This document shows, piece after piece, positions 62,106 through 64,000 of a stretch of 64,000 bases of DNA. Made by a program: the position numbers and the translations under genes. Numbering within the stretch: position 1 is the first letter of the stretch; every line of letters begins with the position of its first letter. The notes beneath the pieces are model-generated. The model was not told where the DNA came from. It worked only from the letters and a program-made list of their open reading frames with translations, and searched no databases. This stretch comes from Cutibacterium equinum (lineage in GTDB: Bacteria > Actinomycetota > Actinomycetes > Propionibacteriales > Propionibacteriaceae), in assembly GCF_028021195.1 (NCBI RefSeq), contig NZ_CP115668.1, positions 2,046,001 to 2,110,000 on the forward strand, in the 5' to 3' direction.

Positions 62106-63024
62106 GGAGACGATCGCCTCGAAGGGTTCGTCGTCCCAGTGCGCGGGATCGATGAGAGTGTCGCCGTGGGCGAGGTTGAACTTCTCGTAGTTGATGTCAT
62201 GCAGGAACATGTTGATGCGCGCGAGGTTGTACGTCGTCAGGTTGATCTCTTGGCCGAAGAACCCCTGGCGGACGTTTTCCTTGCCCAGCACCTTCGCGAA
62301 TTTCAGCAGCAAACCACCGGACCCACAGGCCGGGTCATAAACCTTGTTGACCTCCGTCTTGCCGACGACGGTAATCCGCGCCAATAGCTCGGACACCTCC
62401 TGGGGTGTGTAGTACTCCCCACCGGACTTACCGGCCTGGGATGCATACATCGCCATGAGGTATTCGTACGCATCGCCAAACAGATCAATAGTGTTGTCGG
62501 CAAAGTCGCCTAACGGCATGTCCCCCCACCGCGTCGAGCAACTTGACCGACTTGGCATTCCGCTGGGCGACGGTTGACCCAAGCTTATTGCTGTTCAGAT
62601 CGAAATCTGCGAACAATCCCTTGAGGTCGTCCTCGCTCTCCGTGCCCAAAGCAGAACCCTCAATGTTCTTGAACACCCGCTCAAGAGTCTCGTTGAGGTT
62701 CACATCTTGCGCCGCCCTGGCACGCACGTTGCAGAACAGCTCCGACGGAAAGATGTAGAACCCCTTCTCCTCCACCGTCGACTGCATGCCGTACACCGCC
62801 ATCTCGTCGGAGAAGGTGGCGTAGTCGAAGTCGGCGTCCCCGGCAGCCCGCTCCTGCTCGTTGATGTAAGCCGTGAGGTTCTCGGAGATGAACCGATAGA
62901 ACAACGTTCCAAGCACATAGGTCTTGAAGTCCCACCCATCCACAGAGCCGCGCAGGTCGTTCGCGATCCGCCAGATCGTTTTATGCAACTCAGCACGCTG
63001 ATTCTCGGAAATCGCAGGCGACAT
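62106..63024 (-). pseudogene. hsdM: hsdM N-terminal fragment, frameshifted and truncated
   Basis: The N-terminal part of a type I modification subunit. The start MSPAISENQRAELHKTIW has AGAGG six bases upstream. Reading is normal to KLLDAVGG (about 62525), where a run of six G shifts the frame. In the other frame [54 protein letters not shown] and DEPFEAIVS continue it. At EAIVS the sequence breaks off, just before the expected NPPY motif, and unrelated DNA follows. The C-terminus of the same gene is found 20.8 kb away at 40886-41284. Without NPPY it cannot methylate. Confidence 0.88.
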
Positions 63025-63518
63025 CGGCATCCTCTCGACATGGGCCATTAGGTGAACGGTATCGCCTGCCTCCGACAAGAATCACAGCCAGGTGCCGGAA
63101 CAGATCCTGCGGACATCTGCCCATGCCGACTGGCACACTCCTCGCAGGATCACCGGCGAGGCCGTCACGCTCGACGGCCCGGGACACTGCGCACAGTTGC
63201 CCTGCACAGGAGTCCTGGGCGACACCGTCATCACGAGTCGACGTTGCGGATAGCCCGTGCCCACCGCCAAGCATACGGACAGGCTACCCTCAAATCATTT
63301 CCCATAACACGAGGACGCCATTCTTGGTGCGTCGTACTTCAACGTCACCACATTCATCGTCACCGTTCCGACGATCGCCTTTTCCCACTATTTTTATCGT
63401 GTAGAATGGATCAAACATGGTTGTGAGACAATGGTCGCCTTACCGATGCCAACCCATCCGTCCAGGACGGCCAACGACCCACACCACGGCACGAATACCC
63501 GGAAAGGAAGCGTCGACC
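63025..63518. promoter_or_regulatory. Intergenic region upstream of the cupin gene
   Basis: About 490 bp with no convincing gene; ORFs here are shadows of the cupin gene. The last 130 bp are more AT-rich and contain TAGAAT at 63402-63407, a possible -10 element with TG one base before it. The hsdM promoter must also lie here. Confidence 0.35.
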
Positions 63519-63995
63519 ATGAAGATCAACGACAACGGACCCAAGCCAAACGCCTTCGACATCGAGACCGCGACGAAGGAGAACACGAACTACCGCACCA
63601 CCGCCTGGACCGGCAAATACCTGCAGGTCACCCTCATGTCCATCCCGGTGGGAGAGTCCATCGGCCTGGAGGCTCACCCCGACACCGACCAGTTCCTGCG
63701 TCTGGACTCCGGCAAGGGCCGCTGCGTCATGGGACCGGCTGAGGACCAGCTCGACTTCCAGCAGGACGTCAGCGACGGCTGGTCCATCCAGGTCCCGGCC
63801 GGCACCTGGCACGACGTCATCAACACCGGCGACGAGCCGATGCAGGTCTACGCCATTTACGCCCCGGTTCACCACACCCCGGGCATCGTCCAGGAGACCG
63901 CCGCCAAGGCCGAGGAGGACGAGAAGTCGGGCGTCGACGTCCCGCCCGAGTGGAGCGTCCAGCCCGACAAGACCGCCGACGATCTGCACGCCTGA
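63519..63995 (+). CDS. Cupin-domain protein
   Basis: A 158-residue single-domain cupin. Motif 1 reads EAHPDTDQFLRLDSGKGRCVMG (about 45-66), with one His and a glycine turn, and motif 2 WSIQVPAGTWHDVINTGDEPMQVYAIYAP (about 88-116). Metal-binding His residues appear at about 47 and 98. Similar proteins are often annotated as mannose-6-phosphate isomerase-like, but enzyme activity is doubtful. AGGAAG is about ten bases before the ATG. High GC and codon use return to chromosomal style here. Confidence 0.8.
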   Translation: MKINDNGPKPNAFDIETATKENTNYRTTAWTGKYLQVTLMSIPVGESIGLEAHPDTDQFLRLDSGKGRCVMGPAEDQLDFQQDVSDGWSIQVPAGTWHDVINTGDEPMQVYAIYAPVHHTPGIVQETAAKAEEDEKSGVDVPPEWSVQPDKTADDLHA

Positions 63996-64000
63996 GAAAC

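Noticed and set aside
40886-63024. A working type I restriction system
   Set aside because: hsdM is split and lacks NPPY, hsdS is absent and only the hsdR tail remains.

Overview
The window looks like the chromosome of a Cutibacterium/Propionibacterium-type actinobacterium, probably close to C. acnes or C. avidum. The evidence is the high GC, the HspR-type dnaK-grpE-dnaJ-hspR operon, pyruvate phosphate dikinase with its own regulator, and a succinate-type CoA transferase of the propionic fermentation. This is inferred from gene content; no database search was run.

Layout. 1-36 kb is mostly ordinary chromosome: amino-acid permease, AspT/YidE-like transporter, zinc alcohol dehydrogenase, the heat-shock operon with three HspR (HAIR) operators, deoC, a ThuA-like protein, an FHA protein, ppdK and its DUF299 regulator, an rRNA-type methyltransferase, serB, a hexose-6-phosphate mutarotase, the CoA transferase, a large secreted phosphoesterase with a PHO-box-like promoter, and a lipoprotein. 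25-35 kb ends in a glycan locus: amidase, LacI regulator and secreted GH16 on the minus strand, divergent from a GH36 alpha-galactosidase and an ABC importer lacking its ATPase. They share an intergenic region with a near-perfect palindrome.

36.1-37.8 kb is a small AT-rich islet. About 175 bp carrying tRNA-Gly(CCC) is present twice, one copy decayed, and between the copies sit a secreted cationic protein and a small membrane protein behind a DtxR/IdeR-like iron box.

40.2-63.0 kb is a defence and mobile region. A type I restriction locus (hsdM, rhuM, hsdR on the minus strand) has been broken up. About 20.8 kb has been inserted into hsdM, so the hsdM C-terminus is fused in frame to a phage-type primase/helicase, while the hsdM N-terminus lies at the far end and carries a frameshift. 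The left half of the insert is a phage-like replication module on the minus strand: primase-polymerase split by an in-frame amber codon, antirepressor, family A DNA polymerase, DUF2815, DUF2800 and a sigma-like regulator. The right half is a plus-strand defence operon: a protein with a predicted NBR1-like four-tryptophan domain, an excisionase-like HTH protein, type III Mod and Res, a Hachiman pair (HamA/DUF1837 and helicase HamB), and a frameshifted AlbA_2/Schlafen-like protein. No integrase, capsid or terminase gene is visible. The window closes with a cupin gene of normal chromosomal character.
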